Assembly (NCBI GenBank): GCA_021613335.1
Contig: JAJTWR010000302.1
Location: forward strand, 1,092,501-1,156,500
From: Whitmania pigra
Taxonomy: Eukaryota; Annelida; Clitellata; Hirudinida; Haemopidae
Direction: 5' to 3'
DNA: 64,000 nucleotides
The notes under the pieces are model-generated. The model did no database searches and was not told the origin of the DNA. It saw only the letters and a list, made by a program, of their open reading frames with translations. A program made the translations under genes and the position numbers. Positions 37,802-51,159 of this stretch are shown piece by piece; position 1 is the stretch's first letter, and each line of letters opens with the position of its first letter.

Positions 37802-40439
37802 CTAACTTTGTCTGTACGATTTTTTACCGTGTTGGTTCGTATCAAAATTTCTGTTTCTGGGTTCTTGACGTACGTGACTTGTCTTGTCAAAATGTTCAGT
37901 GTTTCTGATGCGGTCGTCTGCATAGATAGTCCGGCGATTTGAGCGAATTGCACGGCCACTCATGTCAATTACTGAAGAATGTTCTGTTTTAATGAGTTGC
38001 ATTAGTGCTTTGTAAAGTTTGTTGGTCTCTTGCTGATCCAGTTGACCACCTGGAGCTTTGTTTTGCTTGTGAAGAGCCATTTCATATAATTCTTTCCTTT
38101 CCTCTGATTCCATCATGTCAAAATCCATTGATTTGATGACAATGACACTGGATTTTTTGAAATAGGGAGAGTTTTCAAGGGGCACAGTTCTACTGCAGGT
38201 AACTTTCACCAAGATATGTGCCTGTCCATTTTTCATCACCAGCTCCACCTGAAATTTAAATTGAATTTTAGTTAAACATATAAAATTGTAATTCTTAATT
38301 GGAAAAAAATCAAGAATGCAGATCTAGGCTGTGAGTTTCTATTTTATAATACTCGATTGGTTTATCATTTGAAAATTCATTTATCAAGAAAATTGATTTT
38401 CCATTGGAAGATGGAGAATTAAAAAATTTATCTAGTGCAGTGGCTTTAACATCTTCATTATTACTCTTGTTTGTCATAAGTTGCTCTTAGGCAGGATGTT
38501 ATATACTTTTGTTTTTGCCATTAAACTTATAATAAATGGATGGAATGACGTGAGCATGCCGGTCGGATGACGATCGTAATGACGCACATCAAGAAGCACT
38601 TTTCATTGAAATTTCAAATTGGGATTGCAAACACTGGAAGCCGGCCGTTATTGCCGAAGGCGGTTCTAAAAGGTTGAAATTGCAAAGGTTCTAAGAGGTG
38701 AATGGGTAACTTACTCTCTCTTCGACGATGTCCACATTCACCAAGCCTTCCGAAGCATTTCGAGGCGGTTCAACAAACTGATCTTTCTGTCTTTCGATCC
38801 TTATTTTATCTCCTGGAGTATCACAGATGAGTGGGTGGCACAGGAGAAGATCTTCTAGCTCTTTGGTTGTGTCTGCATCAGGATTATTACGAATATTTAT
38901 TGCATATAGGATGCATTAGGATTATTAAGAATATTTTGTGCTCCTCGCTACGACCACAATAGTAATCCGCTAGTAAAGACAGTAAAGATAAAAACAATGA
39001 GGAAGGCTTAAAGTAAATTTGATGTCATTTCAGAGAGTTCAAGCTGAGCTAATTAAAGAAATATTTGGAGACCATATTTAAAATATCTTTCTTATTTACT
39101 AAATGACCCAAAGGCATTTTAATAAATTTTGTGAGTAATCAAATGCAAGCCCATAGGTTAGGATTTCAGGTGATATTAAAACTATTTGACAATGGTTTCA
39201 AATATAAATTGGTCTTGCATTTATTATTGCAAATTAAAAAAGAGGTTTTATGCACAGTAGAACATAAAATAATTGAAAATATCTGATAGAAACAAGGACC
39301 CGAATAACTCTATAATTGCAATCGAATATGACCTTTAGTTTGGCGGGAGTCGACCTCGTCGGCGTAGTCGTCCTCGTTTATGGCTCGAGCGGCACTTCTC
39401 GAAGTCCGGTTTTGTTTTACAAGAGATCCATCTTTTCTGACGTTCTCCTGGACTGGAACGGTACCGACCACTTCCCAAATCTTCGATCTTTGTGCGTCCC
39501 TCGGCATTTGACCCTCGAGAAAGAGGTCAAATTCCACCTTTAATAAGAAGCTAGCATTAGTGTTAGCATTAAAATTTTTAATTATCATCAAATAATATAA
39601 AAGTAAATAAGTTTATCGCTGCGCACGACACGAACAATGGTTCGATGTTGCGAGACAAAATGTCAGGATGCATAATTAATGCAAGGCTTAATAAAAAGTT
39701 TGTCGAGATAATGAAAATAATCATTTTAAAATTCTTGCCACCTTTTCATTTCTTTTGATTTGTCCGTTTGCTTGGTTGCTGTTATTGGAACTAACGGACT
39801 TGACCGCAAAACCGCACTCCCGGTGGTTCGCCTGCGGGGAGATGCCGACCGGTGGAGGGATGGAGTAGCCGGTGGAAAGTTTTGGAGTCGAAGCAACTGT
39901 AAGGAGATTCTTCTGACTTTGGTGCCTTTGGTGGAGTTCATAAAGTTCAGAATCATCTGTCCTGTTGAGGGTCAAGATAGTTTTGCTCGAACCCAGGGAA
40001 TTTGGTTGGGTATCCAAAAAGGAATCTCTCCCGTTCGAGGTGCCATGCCGAACGATGCGATTCTTCTCGAGACTTCTGGCACTGATCTGCTGCGCGCCAT
40101 GCCGGTTCGTGAAGTTGCTTTGTTGCGATGCAGCTCTCGATTGGGGTCCGAATTGGTTTGTTGAAATCAGGGAGTTTAAATTAACCGAGACATGATAGTC
40201 TTTGCCATCTTTCTTGAGACTCGTCAACTCGGCTTCGACGTTTAGTGGGCTCGGACTTCTTCCCTCAATTACAGAACCGGGAGATAAGTATTTGCTACTG
40301 TTGTTACGGTCGAGCGTGCTGTAATTGTTGTACGTCGACGCCGAGGAATAAGATACGTTCGATCTTCGTGAAGTCATCTTGTAACCGTTCAAGACGTCTT
40401 GACTAACTCTTGACTCATAGACGTTGTCTTGATAGTAGC
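37802..40439 (-). CDS. Uncharacterised multi-exon protein, possibly the 3' half of the PDZ gene upstream
   Basis: Four exons on the minus strand join in phase: 40439-39742, 39537-39333, 38872-38715, 38248-37802. If exon 1 is initial, translation starts at ATG 40377 (MTSRRSNVSYSSASTYNN). If it is internal, an acceptor at 40439 (TCGAG, then GC) extends the frame upstream to YYQDNVYESRVSQD in phase 1. The first exon is Ser/Asn-rich and disordered-looking. The later exons are more ordered (VEFDLFLEGQMP, LEDLLLCHPLICDTPGD, VELVMKNGQAHILVKV). I do not recognise the family. The stop after KKSYRQS could alternatively be read-through of a GTAAAA donor. Strand, phase and spacing allow it to continue the PDZ gene at 43280-47670. 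Confidence 0.55.
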
Positions 40440-43279
40440 CTCGAGAAGGTTTTTAGCGCATTTGGCATCGCATTTGAACCAGACAGCGGAATCTTTAGTT
40501 TCACACCCACATTTATAGCTAGTACTCAGAAATATTTTTCACATGGACAGGTAAACAACAGGTAGTATAGAGTAGACAGCCTTCAATTGTTGTGATTGTG
40601 CCTACGCAAGCTGAGTGGTCGTTGATGTCATTTGCAATGGCTGCTTTTTTTTTTTTTTAAAATATCATGCCATTACTTTATGAGGGAGAGATTCTGAGAC
40701 GTGGAAAGCGATAATATATGCCTGTATATATGCTCTTCGGAGGCGCTTTTTGTCAAACATTTGTATAGCGCTGCAGCTGGGTATCGAACCTAACTGCAAC
40801 CCGCTGAAGTTACTTGCTATTTACAAAAGAAATATCGATTCGATTAAAGTTTATGACATTTATTGAGGTTCACCCATGATAGGTTCGGAAAATGCGAACG
40901 TTGGTCATTGTTGCAATATTTCCACTTCACAATAATTGATGATTGGAATGATATTTAATAATAATTATTTCCAATAAAGCCGAAAGAATTGATAAGTCTA
41001 GCAACCTCTTCAATAAACCCGGAAAATAATTTAGCATTGCCATCTAGGGAATGTATTATAAGTACTTTTGAATAAAACCTGCCGCACCCACACGTTGTAC
41101 CGACATATTCTGACATCTAGAGAACAACTTGAAATTTGTCATAAAACATGTTTTACGTCGTCGTCATAATGTAAAACATGCTTCTTGATTCGTTACATTT
41201 CTTGTGTCTCAAATATCTCTATAACAACCTTTATCATGTTGCTGAAGAAGTGTTAAATTTTTTTCAATTAAGTAAAATTGTGATGGTAATGATTTTGATG
41301 GAAATAATTGCAGAAAGATAATTTAGTTTAACTTCCTTCTTCTTAGTCCTATTCATGTATCTGCAATTAACAGCAACCCAAGGATGTTGTTGTTGATGAT
41401 GATGATGATGATTTGACCATAAATGATTCGCTTTGGCTAATATAATCGTTGCCATTACCAGTACAATGCCACTGACAAATCGTTGGCTACGAGGGATAAG
41501 TTTTCGCAGTGATCTCAGAATTAGGAAAGCACGAAGGCATCCGAAGATCGCAGCGACAACCTACCACACCTTGCCTTTGCAATGGTGTCTGCTCTCTTCA
41601 TTCCATCTTTGTGCATGTCTGTTTTTCTTGTATTTCTTGTCTGTGACTATCGTTTTGAAAGAAATTGTTATTTAAACTATTATCTGGCTTAACATCCTAT
41701 TCATGCAAAAGCCTTGAGATGTCCTCAGCATTGAACTCTTTGCTATAAATGATATTTGTAGCTACACAAATGATATGCTGATGCTGGATGAGGTGACTGG
41801 AATTCAAACCAGCCATGGTTCAGTTGATAGATTCAAAGAGTCAACTTTTGATAAAGAGAAAATAAATAACTTAATTTTATTGACCCTTATCATTTAAATG
41901 TTTTACAAAATCAGTTTATATAAAAACTAATGAAAATAAATGAAATTACTAATAAATAAATTATTGTAACTATAATAAAAATAAGTAGAAGACTTGTCGT
42001 AGGTAGACTTAATTCTCTGAAGTTGTGAAACTACTACTACTACCACTACCACTACTACTACCACCGTGCTTTGCTTCCTTAATTTAAGAAATTGATCATT
42101 TTAAAAGTTACAATTTCTCCTTTTTAAAGAAAGCTACCATAGAAACGGCCAAATCTAGACATAATTATTTAAATTGATTATACTCAATTTAAATAATATT
42201 CCTTAGAAAGGAGTGGTAATAGAACGGCATAAAAATATTAAAATGCTTACTGTCATGAATGCCACAGCGTTTGTGACGTCTGAAGAAGTAGGTATCGGCA
42301 GCAGTCAACTCAGCTGAAACACGCGCTCAGGGTCAATAGTACTCATTGCTGACATTACTTACAGCTGTGCTATAAATCGAGCCCGACTGAGTGATTGAAT
42401 GAGTGAATTAATGAGTGAGTAAATGCGAATCGGTGATTAACATGCATTGTCGAATGCCCGAAATAGCTACGGTCAAGAATAACTGTAGTATGCCCACCTC
42501 AACAAAATCAGAATCACGAAGTACTTAATATAATTTGCAATCTCATAAATATTTAAGATATTTATTATCTATAATAACTGTCGCAATATTCGCAAAGCTG
42601 ATAGGAAATGCGCAAACAATGATTTTCGCAAGAAGTTAGCTTAAGTAAGTGTAATAAAAGATTACCTCTCCTATGAACCAATTCTCCTATGTACTATTTT
42701 TACTCCAAAGGACTTTAGAACTCCATTATCACTCAACTCGAATGAGTCACGACAGTCCTCCACGATTATCCAGCTCCCTTTATAGTGTTTGACAAGATTG
42801 ACTTTTATACGCAGTACTCAGGCACGTTAAATGGATAACTCAGAGTGCTTGGCCGATGTTTGAAAGTAAATTGCTTTCAGAGTTTGTCTCCTACGTGCGT
42901 GATTCTAACCACGCGTACATTTTTTTGGATGCAACAGAGATTGGCTGCTGAGATGACAGTTAAGTGGGAGACCACTGAGGAGATCCAGCGTAGTTATTGA
43001 GAGAGTGGGCTCGAGATTATGTGCGGAGAAAGTGAGTGAAATAAGAGAGATTTAGATTTTTAATCATTATTCGTCTCAATTTTTCAAGCATGGATGTGCA
43101 ACATTTAATTTTAGGCGATTGAAATGAAATAATCGATGGACATAACGTGCTAAACAGTGTTTCCAATCTTATCGCCATTACAATTGTTACCGCCATCATC
43201 CGAGGTAATTTCATCCGGTATTGTACGAACACTGGCTTGCTTTAGCACGTTGATATTTAATTCGACCAAAGCCCCCTCT
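40440..43279. other. Spacer or long intron between the minus-strand coding blocks
   Basis: Mostly AT-rich with tRNA-like B-box remnants (about 40755-40830 and 41780-41850). A candidate phase-1/phase-1 minus exon lies at 42313-42251 (ELTAADTYFFRRHKRCGIHD), with a TTTCAG acceptor and GTAAGC donor. If used, the stretch is intronic. Confidence 0.45.
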
Positions 43280-46200
43280 CTATCCCTCAACATCCCCCTT
43301 TTTTTTACAGTCGTTCACATAGTTGACATATTTAAGTAACAATTCGAGCATGGTTCGAAAGTACGGAGCTGCATTTGAACCTTTAGCATGGCTTTGGTGG
43401 TCTCGATACGGGTCGTCCTCACCAAAGTAGATGTTCTTCGTTTTTAATCCGCTTCTTTCAAATTGTTGGAAACCTTTTAAGCAAGGGTACCTTAATTTCT
43501 GCCTAATTTTTACTGCCAGCTTTTGCAATAGCTTGAAAATGTCATGGTATTATTGCGTATGCAATGTAAAACAAACGGAATATGTATTACATTATGTGAG
43601 GGACGAGGCAATTTGAGCCTTATGAGGGCTCCTGTTTAAGCGTTTAAGACGCCATGGAAATTTTTAAAAATAGATTTTTTAATACAAAATTATTCTCTTG
43701 ATCATGAAGTTAAGAATTAAATATTTTTTTTATTCAGATCTGAAGTGCACGCATGAAATTAAAACTAATCAAAGAGATTTCCTTTATTATATTATAATGA
43801 TTATTTTGACTAATTTTTATTAACCTCGGCAGCACTCTAAAGACTTGTATAATTAACATTTCTGCTGAAACGTCTAAGACCCAAGATGATTAAGAATATG
43901 TACATCTGTAAATAAGATTCCTCCGTACAAATAGCGAGGACCGCCAAGCAGAGATTAATAAATAAGATTTTATATAGCGATTTAATCGGCTGAAAATTAT
44001 TATTAATCATCTTTTTGAAAATTGTTGAAAAACATTTCTAAAATTCCAAAATTAAGAAATCACGATCGCAAATTTGAGAGTTCTGTTGCAGGTCAAATAA
44101 GCAATGAGAAATGATAAGCACTAAATCATTGCTGGACGGAAGTGCACTGGTTTGTACCTGGCCTCTGACGCGTGTGTTTCATTGAAGAGCTTAAAATGTC
44201 CGTTACCAGATCTGTTCTTAGGAGCGAGGCCATTCATTTCTGTTTGGAATTAAAAGTGAATGATTGAACAAGCGATTAGACAATAAGTGATTAAACAATA
44301 AGCGATTAGACAAGAAGATGATATTTTCAATCAACTGCCATGCCACCTGTAGCCAGGTTTTGAAAATTGGTCAAAGCGGGAGAAATGTTGCTCGTAAATA
44401 TTGCAACGGTAATGCATAATACTGACGGAATAGCGTCAAAAAATAAAGACACGAGGGAATGACAACAGTAATTTCGTTATCGAAACAATGTATGATAGTC
44501 ATACGCATAATGTATTATAATACAGTATAATGTATAATAAATATTTATGCCGGAAGCTTTCCATTATTTATGAATGTATTATTAATTATGAATAGTAACA
44601 AATTAATTAAATAATACGTAATAGCTCCAGTTGCTTTCGTTACGCTCAAGTTAGCTATTCCCTTAATAAAGAAATATACGACAATGGCAGGAATAAGGAG
44701 GCAGTTGTTTAAAATCGTTTTAAACCTTAAGTGGTACGCAAGTTGCAAGAGGAGCATTGGGTTATCGACTCTGAATTTACAATGCACAATGTTATGAAAG
44801 TTTGTCATGCCAAGAACTTGTTTATGTACAAGTTTATGTTTTACCTGCATTGAAAGTTGAAAGTTGATCGTTTGCGCTAAACGAGGAAGTATAGTCGTAC
44901 TGCTTCGGGTCTGGTTGTCTCGTGTGGTAAGCTCCAGTGGAACTAGATCCTTTTGAATCTTCATACAGGCAGAGTCGTTCGAAAGCTTTATCCAACTTTC
45001 CGGTTTCGATCACAGATTCCCAAGGAGTCGTGATGGGTTGAGGCCGGTTGATCATATCCTTGAGTCTGTTTTGGGGCGGGTGTCCATCTTCTAGTGAAAG
45101 CATTTGATGCCACTTTGGGTCAGAATGGTTTTGACCGAAAAAACTTGGAAAGGCATCGGTATTTTTGACCAGCGGAGTAAAATTGTGTAAAGGCTTGAGT
45201 GGAATCAGATCGAGGAGTTCTTTTTGACATTTTGCTTCCTGGTTGAAAGGTCTCGGTCCCGAGGTAAGTTTTGGATCGTTTTCTGCCACTACCCAATTTT
45301 CGGCTTTTGCTCTAATCTTAGCAAAAAGTCTGCCTCCTTTACCTTTGACTTGATGAAGTTCATGGGCCAGTTGGGCGCAGAGATCAAAGGGTACTACGTC
45401 GTGAAGTGACTTTTCTTCTTTCAAGCGCATTTTTTCTAATTCAGAGGCCCTTTTCGCACGCGACACTTGGTCGAATGGACCCTCGCCTAAGTGGCCCGTG
45501 GGATTTATTTGCGCTTAAAAACAATTAAAGTCACAACAGTAGCTGTCAAAAACATTACGTACTGTAATAGCCGTTATTTCTTATCAGCAGTTTCTAAATT
45601 AACATTCAATTTGTACATTTGAACTGTTTAAATTAAAATTAAAATTATTTAAATTTATACCTGTTGAAGCTGCATAATCCTCGCTTGACTGTTTTTTTTC
45701 TTTTGCTTCATTGATAGATGCTTCCACGAGTGGGTCAAGGTGCGTAACCCATTTAGAGGACATTTCTTGCCTTTTCAAGAACATTTTCTGACCTTTTCCA
45801 GTGCGACCCGTATTCGTGGTTAATAAGTTAGCCACCTTGCGAGCCATTTTTATTTGTTCTTCTATCGTGGGGTATTTGTGACAAGGATCTTCGTAGAAAG
45901 ACGAGTCAGAATACAGCTTTTCTGAAAAAATAATTTTCCATTATTCTACATTGTTCGATTTGCGGCACCAAAGTTGTATTCAGTGATAATGTAAAAAAGA
46001 CACCAAGCCAGTCCTTAAAAAAAGTAATCAATAGTTTCAATAGTTCTACGTTTACTTGGTTCAAGGTGCATTTCAACCGGGACTCCAGCTGCCGTCACAA
46101 ATCCCCTCGTCAAAAGTCCAGCATCAATCAACTCTTCGTTGACGACAATTCGCGAGGCATTTGGATCGTCATATTCGACCAGTGGAGGTGGAATTGGTGA

Positions 46201-47670
46201 ACGATGTTTTAATGCAACCGATTCACTAGGTTGAAACTCTGGTTTCCATGTTTTGCTTTTTCCCGGTGAGATTGTCTTTTGAAGATGTTGTTCTGGAGAA
46301 GAATGGGTTTTGGACGACCAAATGATGACTTCCTCGCACGGTGAGTGAATGCTGTTCTCGACGAGTAGCGAGCTGACGTTTTTAACCGGAGTCGATGGCT
46401 GCCACGTTTTCCTGAAACATTTTGTTGTTTTTGGCGCATTTTGAAGACGAATATCAGCGGAATCGTCGAACGGTAATCTGGGAATGTCGAAAGTTGCGTG
46501 ATTATTTTCTTTAAATTCCAATGGTTTATTCCACTTAATTTCGATTGGATCCATGTGGCTTTGAAACAAGAGATTTTCTTTAGCTCTAATCTCGTTGTTA
46601 ACAGGGATTATGTAAGCTCTTGTTATGTGCCTTTTTGTGGTGGATTCACTTAACTTGGGGGTAGTTCTAGATCCGCCAGATGAGTGACGATATTCGCGAT
46701 GCCAATGTTTTTCAGTTCTCTCGTCGTTAAGTGAAATTATTCCAGTTGCACCGTCGGAAAGATAATTCGATACGTTGTTAGTGTTGGTAGTTCGAAAGGG
46801 GGACCTCACTTGATGTCTCACGTTTCTGATGATCTTCCTACAGGGCGACTGGATTTCAGAAGAATCTGTGTCAAAGCCTTCCCACGTGGCATACTCTTCC
46901 TGGTAAATGCCCCTGCCCCTGTAAGATGTATATGTAAGATTATAGTAATAAGAAAACACCGTAATAACAATGATATAACTATATACTTATAATATAAATG
47001 TTTCTAATAAGATTACTAAATTCTTTTTAATTCTAAAGTGAAATTGGGTTACTTGGACCTTAACAGCTCGAGTTGAATGTCGGATGTATTTCTGACCAAA
47101 TCCTGAGCTTCCTGTAAATCCATGGCGTTGCAGGGAAAACCATTTATCGATACCACTTCATCTCCCAGTCTGACTCCTGCAGACTTGGCTCGTCCTCGTT
47201 TATGGAGCTTTAAAAGTTTTTTAAATGTTTTTAAAGTTTTTTAAATGTTTTTAAAGTGTTTTAAATGTTTTTTAAATGCTTTAAATGTTCTTTTAAATGT
47301 AGCGAACAACTTAACATACCAATTATCCGTAATTGTTAAGAATTTAAGAAGACCGAAGTGTATGCAATATGCGTTTTCCAACAAAAAAGGCGCATATTTT
47401 CAAAATGATTTTTAATTATCATATTTATGATCATGCAAAATTTATATAATTTCTACTTGCAAGAATCCATTTTACAATGACGTATGAAGTTCATTGCGAC
47501 TCGAATTTTATGATATTCAAGCTACTTTTTATGCGATTCGCTCAAAGTTCACGTAGGCCTTCATATTTGCGGATGTCTACCTTAGAAACGTAGGTTGGAA
47601 AATGTCCTCCACCTTCAAGTCTCATTCCGGAAGGTCCATCGCCATAAACAATTATATTAATTAATTCCAT
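43280..47670 (-). CDS. PDZ-domain protein of synaptopodin-2 (myopodin/CHAP) type
   Basis: Exons on the minus strand: 47670-47581, 47207-47053, 46918-46056, 45921-45661, about 45514-44845, and a tentative last exon 43473-43280. Exons 1-2 form an N-terminal PDZ domain: PSGMRLEGGGHFPTYVSK supplies the carboxylate-binding strand, then SAGVRLGDEVVSINGF and DLQEAQDLVR. A long Ser/Pro-rich region follows. Next are TIEEQIKMARKVANLL and two copies of a basic motif, GKGQKMFLKRQEMSSKWV and GKGGRLFAKIRAKAENWV. These recall the KG-x-x-x-F-x-K/R-R motifs of synaptopodin-2-like actin/Z-disc proteins. A muscle cytoskeletal role is inferred from that family. One extra base near 45480-45483 breaks frame in exon 5, and the 3' end is unresolved. 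Confidence 0.6.
44158..44239 (-). other. Candidate alternative exon of the PDZ gene
   Basis: Minus-strand exon with a CAAACAG acceptor; frame EMNGLAPKNRSG... in phase 1. Donors at 44206 (GTAACG, phase 1) or 44157 (GTACAA, phase 2) are possible. Only the first keeps phase with the following candidates. Confidence 0.35.
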
Positions 47671-48596
47671 GTTTAAATGCCTCCTTATTTCGAGAGATTC
47701 TGAAGATCTGCAAAGAGAAATTTTGTATTAATTGTCAAACTCACATAATATAATGGAATATAATACAATTAATAGGCCTTGAACCCTGTTTTATTATAGC
47801 CGACTATTGAACGTAGCTACACAAGAGGAAGTCCCACAATCGCTAAAATTAGTGAAGCCTATTTAAATTTGTCAGATAATCTATTTACATATCAACCATA
47901 AAAAGTTAAATTTATTATAAATTTATCAGCGTATGATTCTGTTTGCTTTCTTTTAAATCATTCTGACATTATAAATCTCAAAACATTCAGAAATGAGATG
48001 ACGAACCTACGCCTTTCATTCCAATCTCTAAGCGAATGTTGCTGGATCGTTAGGTTTTATACCACTCACTCCCGCCAACGTTGCTCTGATATTTTGAGCA
48101 GGCACTGGAGTTCTATATTTTAACAGAAGCATCTTTTCTCTCCGCACAATCTTGCAACATTCTGCTGCTAAAAGTTGCTGCTTCTAAAACGTTCGTCAGC
48201 ACTCTTTTCCATCTTAAACCTTTCGTTAGCAGCCATTTCGTAACTGATTTGCTAATCATGAACCTATTTTTCTTTAAGCTTGCTTTTTACTTTGGATCCC
48301 AGTAATCTTTATGGAAATTATTCCAATTCAAAATTAAGAATTTTTTTAATCGGTTCTTTTTTTATCATGTACTATTAAATACCACCTGAAACTTGTGTAT
48401 ACTGTTGCCTAGATTCAGTTAGTTATTTTTAAGATATTCATTCCTCACTTAGCAATTTCATTATTAAGTAACAGTATCAGCCAGCGCCGCAGGTGGATGC
48501 CCAGTCGAGATTGCAATAAATCTTTATTAATCACTCTGAAATGCAAGTCTAAATTTTGTTCTTTGGTTGGTGGAGGCACCATGCTTGAATCGCGAC
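47671..48596. other. Spacer upstream of the PDZ gene
   Basis: AT-rich; expected to contain the promoter of the minus-strand PDZ gene. No TATA box or other gene recognised. Confidence 0.5.
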
Positions 48597-49392
48597 GCAT
48601 ATTTACAAACCCGTGTCTAGAACGACGCCGGGCTGATTAACATTCATATAATAGCTAATTTAGGCGCTATGATTGGACAGATGTTTTCCGAAAGTCACAT
48701 ATATCGTTTTAACTTCATAAAATATAAATTTGGTTAAAGTGACCATAGTTAATTTTATTAAAAAATTAACACACTGTTTCCGAAAACTATATGTAACAAT
48801 GTAGGCCAGTGAGCCTCAAATTTGGTTATGATCTCCACATTTCTGGAAAAGCCAACCTTTTATTATATACTTTAATTTAAGTCATGGGTTATTTCTATTA
48901 TTTATTTCTATGTTTTCTGGCCTTATATATGTTTATTAAATTAATAAACAAAAACGTCTGTCGCTAACAATTTTAGATAACCATACCTATATATATATAA
49001 GCTAGCACCCCAAACCAACCATTCTAGGGAAAATAATAAAACACTATCCCTGGTGGACTCGATAGCATCTGGCCGACCTGAAGCAACACGTTGACAGCCT
49101 CGTGTTATGCCAGGCCTTCGACAAGCCTCTGATGTCGGTTGGACTTTAATCTTGCAACCCTTCCTGTCATGCAGAGTTGATTGGCACTGATAAAGCGCCC
49201 CCCAATTATGTCAATTTTTTTTATTAAAATTAACTAAAGCAATGGTCATCTTAACCAAATTCATATTTTTATGAAGTTAAACGATATATGTGACCTATTT
49301 TCGGAAATCTGTCCAATCATAGCGCCTAAATTACCTAACACATGAATATTAATCAGCCCGGCGTCGTTCTAGACGTGGTTTTGTAAATATGC
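48597..49392. mobile_element. Foldback/MITE-like element with about 180 bp terminal inverted repeats
   Basis: The left arm (48597-48775) and the reverse complement of the right arm (49392-49212) align almost throughout. Both begin GCATATTTACAAA and share GAACGACGCCGGGCTGATTA, GCGCTATGATTGGACAGAT and CACATATATCGTTT, with a few small indels. The inner 430 bp has no transposase frame, so this is a non-autonomous element. No clear target-site duplication is visible. It lies between the divergent PDZ gene and PSMB1. Superfamily cannot be assigned from the ends alone. Confidence 0.85.
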
Positions 49393-49625
49393 ATGCGGGA
49401 CCGATATCAGCAATGATCTATGCAAATATTAAATAAACCTCAATTTTTAACGTCAAATTTTAAATATTTATATAAATTTTAAAATATTAATTTTTAAAAC
49501 GCGTGTTACAACTTTTAGTCATTGACATCTAAGATGTGTAATTTCAAAGCATAATAGCGAAATACAGAGTTCTTTGCTGTGACTTGCAGTTCTATTTTTG
49601 ATATCGGAGCAAATTTCGTAAAAGA

Positions 49626-51159
49626 ATGAGTTTCAGTCCTTACACCTTAAACGGAGGGTAATTGCTATTTCTTAGATTAAACTTGTTTAACTTTTATTAT
49701 CGCTCTTGGAAAATTTAGTATTGTCTGTAAACGCTTAACATAGACTGCATGATAACCTAAGAAGAAATGTGATACAGGTTACTTTTTTCAGAACTGTGTT
49801 GGCTATTGCTGGTGAGAACTTTACCATAGTAGCCTCGGATACCAGGCTTAGTGAGGGTTACTCCATTCATACACGAAATTCACCAAAAACTTATGACTTG
49901 TAGGTTTAATATTTTATTTTATTAAATGCTTCATGCTTCTCTATTTGCCGAGTTTTATTGCACCAATTAAAAGATGTAAAAAGGTCATTTAACAAGCAGG
50001 AGACATCATAATCTGTTAGGCTAACATGAAACAAATATGATAACAAATGTTATCTATTAATAAATTCCTAATTATTTGCCTAGTGATGAGCTTAGAATTA
50101 TTCATTGATTTACATTTGAACCACTTATAAATTGTCAGTTTTCATAAAGGGATTGATTAATTTGTTAAATTTTTCTCTTTGAAATTTGGCAAAAAACATG
50201 CATAATGCTTTCCATGGGTTATCAACTTAGTATTAGAGGGTTGCATCAAACTGTATAGATTACATCCATAAATATATAAACGGTCCAGGCACTCTGATGC
50301 ACAAACCAAGCTAATCCACTCATTACGACAATGCTTTATTGTTTTAGCTGTCTATTTCTGCGCAGCCTCTTTTTATGACCTCGTAAAAAATATAATTGTT
50401 TTATGCCAGGACTGAAACTACTGTCTTGGCCTCAACTGGTTGCCATTGCGATGTCTTGAGTCTTGTCAAGATCTTGGAGGCCCGACTCAAGGTTAGTTTT
50501 TCATATTAAATTTATATTTTATGTATTCTAATGTCGGAATGCCGTGCAGATGTACGAGCACGAACACCAGACCAAGATGTCGGCCAGTGCTGTGGCGGCC
50601 ATGCTGTCAACCATTTTGTACTACAAAAGGTTTTTTCCATATTACGCCTACAACATTGTTGGAGGAATTGATGAGAATGGCAAGTCATTTTGTTTTGTGG
50701 AAATCTAAGTAATAATACTTAAATGCCGTCTATTGCATTATATTATCTAAATAAATCCGAAACAATTTAAGGTTTTATATAATTTGTAAGTTTATTTATA
50801 GGCAAGGGTTGTGTATACAGCTTTGACCCCATTGGTTCCTACCAGAGAGATCAGTTTAGGGCTGCAGGTACTGGTGGACCGATTCTTCAACCACTCCTTG
50901 ACAACCAGGTAATGTGATATTGTTGCTGGCTAAAGTCGATGCGAACTCGTTCACGCAATCCGTCTCGTTTCAGATCGGATTTAAGAACCAGAGCGGTGTC
51001 GACCGGACCCCCCTGACGTTGGAAAAAGCAGTGCAATTGGTTAAGGATGTATTCATCTCAGCTGCAGAGAGGGACATCTACACTGGGGATGCCATCTTCA
51101 TAAATATCATCACCTCAGCGGGGATCCAGAAGGAAGAGTTTCCACTAAGACGTGACTGA
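49626..51159 (+). CDS. PSMB1: 20S proteasome subunit beta type-1 (beta6)
   Basis: Six exons: 49626-49657, 49792-49899, 50410-50491, 50550-50679, 50802-50908, 50974-51159; 214 residues. Family signatures are [52 protein letters not shown] and [17 protein letters not shown], close to animal PSMB1 throughout. It is a non-catalytic beta-ring subunit of the 20S core. The protein begins [14 protein letters not shown], so its propeptide is very short. Intron 4 begins GCAAGT rather than GT, a GC-AG intron. The poly(A) signal AATAAA is at 51259-51264. Confidence 0.96.
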
